A stretch of DNA of 64,000 nt from Synechococcus sp. AG-686-F08 (lineage in GTDB: Bacteria > Cyanobacteriota > Cyanobacteriia > PCC-6307 > Cyanobiaceae). Both the position numbers and the translations under genes were made by a program. Below, piece after piece: positions 61,576-64,000 of this stretch (position 1 is the first letter of the stretch; every line of letters begins with the position of its first letter). Under the pieces are notes generated by a model. It saw nothing but the letters and a program-made list of their open reading frames with translations. It made no database searches and had not been told where the DNA came from. The stretch spans positions 1-64,000 of the forward strand of contig QCVQ01000003.1 in assembly GCA_003210315.1 (NCBI GenBank). Direction: 5' to 3'.

Positions 61576-62883
61576 TCAAGTGCTGAGGCTTTCAGCAACT
61601 TGAACGGCGGTACGCGATCCACTGGCAATCGCTCCCTCAATAAATCCACGCCATCCCTGGGCATGATCACCAGATGCAAAGAACAGATGACCTTCCTGGC
61701 GTGGTAATTCGTCTGTGAATCGTGCAACCGTTCCGGGGCGATAGGTGCACCAGCTACCTTGCGAGAGATCGTCTCCACCCCAATCGTGGCCAAAGGTGGA
61801 GAGCACTTTGACCCCTGGAATAAATTCCTCCAAAACGGGCTGCCACTCATCAACCGATTTTTCCAGCGCATCAGGTTCAAGGCTGAACCCAGCGAGCACC
61901 GAGTGCTTCTCACCACGCTTGTAAGTGAAGCTGCCGATCAGGGGTGAATCCGTTGAACGGGACAGGGTCATCACCGCACCAGGGTCACCCTCCACTTCAA
62001 AAAACACCTTGCAGCCACCACCAACATGCTTGAGGCGTGATGCCTCCAGTTTCACATCGGCAAGAGGTGGTTCAAAGTCCACGTTGTGAAGCACATTCAA
62101 AGGAACAGTCACCACTGCACGCTGTGCCGTTATCCGCTCTCCAGACTCCGTCGTGACGCTCACCCCTTCGCTGGTGTGTTGCACGGAGCGCACTGCAGTG
62201 CTGAGCGCCACCTCAAAATCACCATCTCGAGTGATTGCCTCCACGAGTGCAGCTGTGCCTTTTGTGAGTTTGTAGCGGGCCGCTGTGTCGTTAAACAACG
62301 CGTAGTTCCAACCCGTTAGTGACCAGGTGCGCATCATCTCCACATAGGAGGCATTCTGCGGTTGATTCATGGAGAGGATCTCTAAGAACCCACCAAGACT
62401 GGTGCGCTGCAAAGGGGTGAGATCAAGAGCATTGAGACGGTCAGCAACCGTGAGAGCATCCCGTTCGCATACAGCCTCCCAGCAGTGGTGAATGTCATAG
62501 GGGCGCTCCCACACGCCCTTTGACTCGGCAAAGAAACGCTCGAACCCTTCAACGAATTCACCCAGTTGGGCCTCCTGCAGCTCCTGAACCTTTCCATCGA
62601 TCTTGATCGCGATGCGCTCAGCAACACATCCTGGTGTTTCCTGAACCTCAAGCCCATAGCGTTCTTTCTCAGCCCATACAAACGGCTGAGTCCAGTGAAT
62701 CCATGTGCCACCAAGTTCAACATGAAAGCCATTGCGCTCTTCATAAAAGGTGCGACCTCCCAAGCGATCTCGCGCCTCGAGCACAATGGTGCTCAGCCCT
62801 CTCTTCTGAAGATCTCGCGCCGCAGTTACGCCGGCAAATCCACCTCCGATGATCACAACATCGTATGAAGTCTTGGCAGCCAT
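61576..62883 (-). CDS. Flavin-dependent amine oxidase
   Basis: A 435-residue FAD enzyme: Rossmann start DVVIIGGGFAGVTAARDL, LEARDRLGGRT and, near the end, GHLFFASGDHAQGWRGFIEGAIASG (FAD-binding second motif). The family oxidises amines or related substrates; the substrate is unknown. No signal peptide. It neighbours an outer-membrane barrel and a DUF1254 protein. Confidence 0.9.
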   Translation of the reverse strand: MAAKTSYDVVIIGGGFAGVTAARDLQKRGLSTIVLEARDRLGGRTFYEERNGFHVELGGTWIHWTQPFVWAEKERYGLEVQETPGCVAERIAIKIDGKVQELQEAQLGEFVEGFERFFAESKGVWERPYDIHHCWEAVCERDALTVADRLNALDLTPLQRTSLGGFLEILSMNQPQNASYVEMMRTWSLTGWNYALFNDTAARYKLTKGTAALVEAITRDGDFEVALSTAVRSVQHTSEGVSVTTESGERITAQRAVVTVPLNVLHNVDFEPPLADVKLEASRLKHVGGGCKVFFEVEGDPGAVMTLSRSTDSPLIGSFTYKRGEKHSVLAGFSLEPDALEKSVDEWQPVLEEFIPGVKVLSTFGHDWGGDDLSQGSWCTYRPGTVARFTDELPRQEGHLFFASGDHAQGWRGFIEGAIASGSRTAVQVAESLST

Positions 62884-63071
62884 TAGATCTCTTAAAATAT
62901 ATTAGCCACCAACAATTTTAAAGAAACAAACACTTCATTCCCACGGTCAGGCCATAGATTTTGCACGCACGGGACCAGACAATGGGGACAGCATGACAGG
63001 CTTCGCGAAACATCTATCTGTGGCTATTACCAGACAGTCATGATTAGCAAGTCTCCTACAACAACAATCCA

Positions 63072-63104
63072 TAAAAAATCAGGAACCAAAACCTTGGTTC
63101 CTGA
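63072..63104 (-). terminator. Terminator of the DUF1254/DUF1214 gene
   Basis: TCAGGAACCAA-AACC-TTGGTTCCTGA with a run of six A on its left, so six T on the minus strand. It lies 25 bp below the end of the 63130 gene. 62884-63071 has no gene. Confidence 0.8.
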
Positions 63105-63129
63105 CGATCAAACTGAAAAATTACCTCAC

Positions 63130-64000
63130 TTAAAGCTTATCGATCGGACCCAGCTTCCAGGCCCGGTCGAACCAAGCTTGCTCAGGTCCATACAAACGGA
63201 AGATTCCAAACCAACCTTTACCAGGAACGGTTTTCACCCAATTCGCCTCCTGGCCCGCTGGAGGCTCTGGACCAAAATAGAGGTCAACGCTGCCATCAGC
63301 GTTGCTCACCATGTCCTGATTGCGCTTGTTGTTTTTGCTTGGATAGGGCGATTCCTTGCTTTGCAACATCGAACGGGTCTGGGGGTCATAGACGACAAAC
63401 GACCAGAAACGTCTCGCCGGAACGTTTGCCGGCACCGTGAGTTTGTAGGTGTTCGCTCCATCGAGATAGGCGCCATTGCCATCGCGAGAGGTGAACGCAT
63501 ATTGCGACCCCACTCCTGGAAGCTCGAGGGCCATTGCCGGTGTATTCACCGTGGCGAGATAGAAGAACAGGGTGCGTCCATCCATATCGCGCCCACCATT
63601 TCCTTTGTCCACGAGATACTCGTGACTGCCTCCTGGAAAGCCTGTTTGCCAATAACCAGCTTTACCTGGGTAGATATAAGCCTTGGGATCCTGAGGAGAA
63701 AATAGGATCGAACGCGCCGTGGCATTACCAATCGCTACAGATTCTGTAAGCAGTGCTTTTTGCTCCGCATTCGGGGCAAATGGTTTTCCTTTTTGAATTC
63801 CAATAGCTGACGCCATCCCTAGAAGCTCTGGAGAGAACATCTCAGAGGGCTCGCGCTGAATCACATCATTGAGTTCTTCATAGAACCTAAAATTGTTTGC
63901 ATGAATCGTGTTGACTGTCCAGTCAGTAAGATTTTTGAAAGAGTTGGCCTGAGGATTAGCCCGCATCGCATAGGGATACACCTTCAAGCCATTTTTAAAG
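63130..64000 (-). CDS. DUF1254/DUF1214-domain protein, 5' part outside window
   Basis: The frame is open to the window edge (reading FKNGLKVYPYAMRANPQANSF from the edge), so the start lies beyond 64000. Visible is the C-terminal part: NPQANSFKNLTDWTVNTIHANNFRFYEELN and, from about 150 residues in, the β-rich DUF1214 region (RTLFFYLATVNTPAMALELPGVGSQYAFTSRDGNGAYL, ANVPARRFWSFVVYDPQTRSML, VDLYFGPEPP). The family is often exported, of unclear function, and common near sulfatases. Confidence 0.82.
   Translation of the reverse strand, partial: FKNGLKVYPYAMRANPQANSFKNLTDWTVNTIHANNFRFYEELNDVIQREPSEMFSPELLGMASAIGIQKGKPFAPNAEQKALLTESVAIGNATARSILFSPQDPKAYIYPGKAGYWQTGFPGGSHEYLVDKGNGGRDMDGRTLFFYLATVNTPAMALELPGVGSQYAFTSRDGNGAYLDGANTYKLTVPANVPARRFWSFVVYDPQTRSMLQSKESPYPSKNNKRNQDMVSNADGSVDLYFGPEPPAGQEANWVKTVPGKGWFGIFRLYGPEQAWFDRAWKLGPIDKL

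Overview
The window looks like the chromosome of a marine picocyanobacterium of the Synechococcus type. The housekeeping genes (lexA, argF, a 617-residue ftsH, ribD, DUF3122 and YrhK-domain proteins) and the marine carbohydrate genes (GH18 chitinase, GH116 glycosidase, sulfatases) fit that group. The identification is inferred from family resemblance, not from a database search.

Layout. (1) 1-2092 is a host flank holding a gene end, a frame-disrupted double-glycine (bacteriocin-like) precursor, a lipoprotein gene and decayed small genes. (2) 2093-22282 is an AT-richer integrated element of about 20 kb inserted in a tRNA-Ala(GGC) gene. A 53-bp copy of the tRNA 3' end marks the far end and the intact tRNA marks the near end. 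A tyrosine recombinase sits beside the tRNA, and TTTAGAGCAG-type repeats lie inside both att sites. The element carries an HTH (excisionase-like) gene, a zinc protein and a RecA-fold ATPase in one operon. It also has two paralogous terminase-small-subunit-like genes, HNH-like and GIY-YIG/zinc-ribbon proteins, a frame-broken GHKL ATPase-DUF3883 gene of defence type, a LuxR regulator, a lipoprotein protease and many tiny secreted or membrane proteins. A TGGGGGAT box recurs 49-70 bp upstream of about eight of its genes. The architecture resembles the tRNA-integrating elements called tycheposons and phage satellites. (3) 22305-31931 is core genome: lexA, a three-gene small operon, a hydrolase, argF, ftsH, YrhK and K+ channel proteins, an aldo/keto reductase, and a ribD broken at a G9 run. 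(4) 32103-44690 is a surface and carbohydrate region: a modular GH18 chitinase, an autotransporter-like barrel protein, a GH116 glycosidase, an MFS transporter, secreted proteins and a sulfotransferase. (5) 44835-64000 is a sulfatase region. It has two paralogous AraC regulators, two formylglycine-type sulfatases, a formylglycine-generating enzyme, a BASS-type transporter, a PAP2 phosphatase, an MGS-lipid kinase fusion, a metallophosphoesterase, two outer-membrane barrel proteins, a flavin amine oxidase and a DUF1254/DUF1214 protein cut by the window edge.

How the parts may work together. In region 2 the recombinase, arm sites and att repeats form an excision/integration module, with a linked replication-like operon and cargo under a possible shared operator. 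In region 5 the FGE would activate both sulfatases, and the AraC pair may control them. Several genes appear interrupted (stops or one-base shifts), three of them at homopolymers or simple repeats, so real decay and sequencing error both need consideration.
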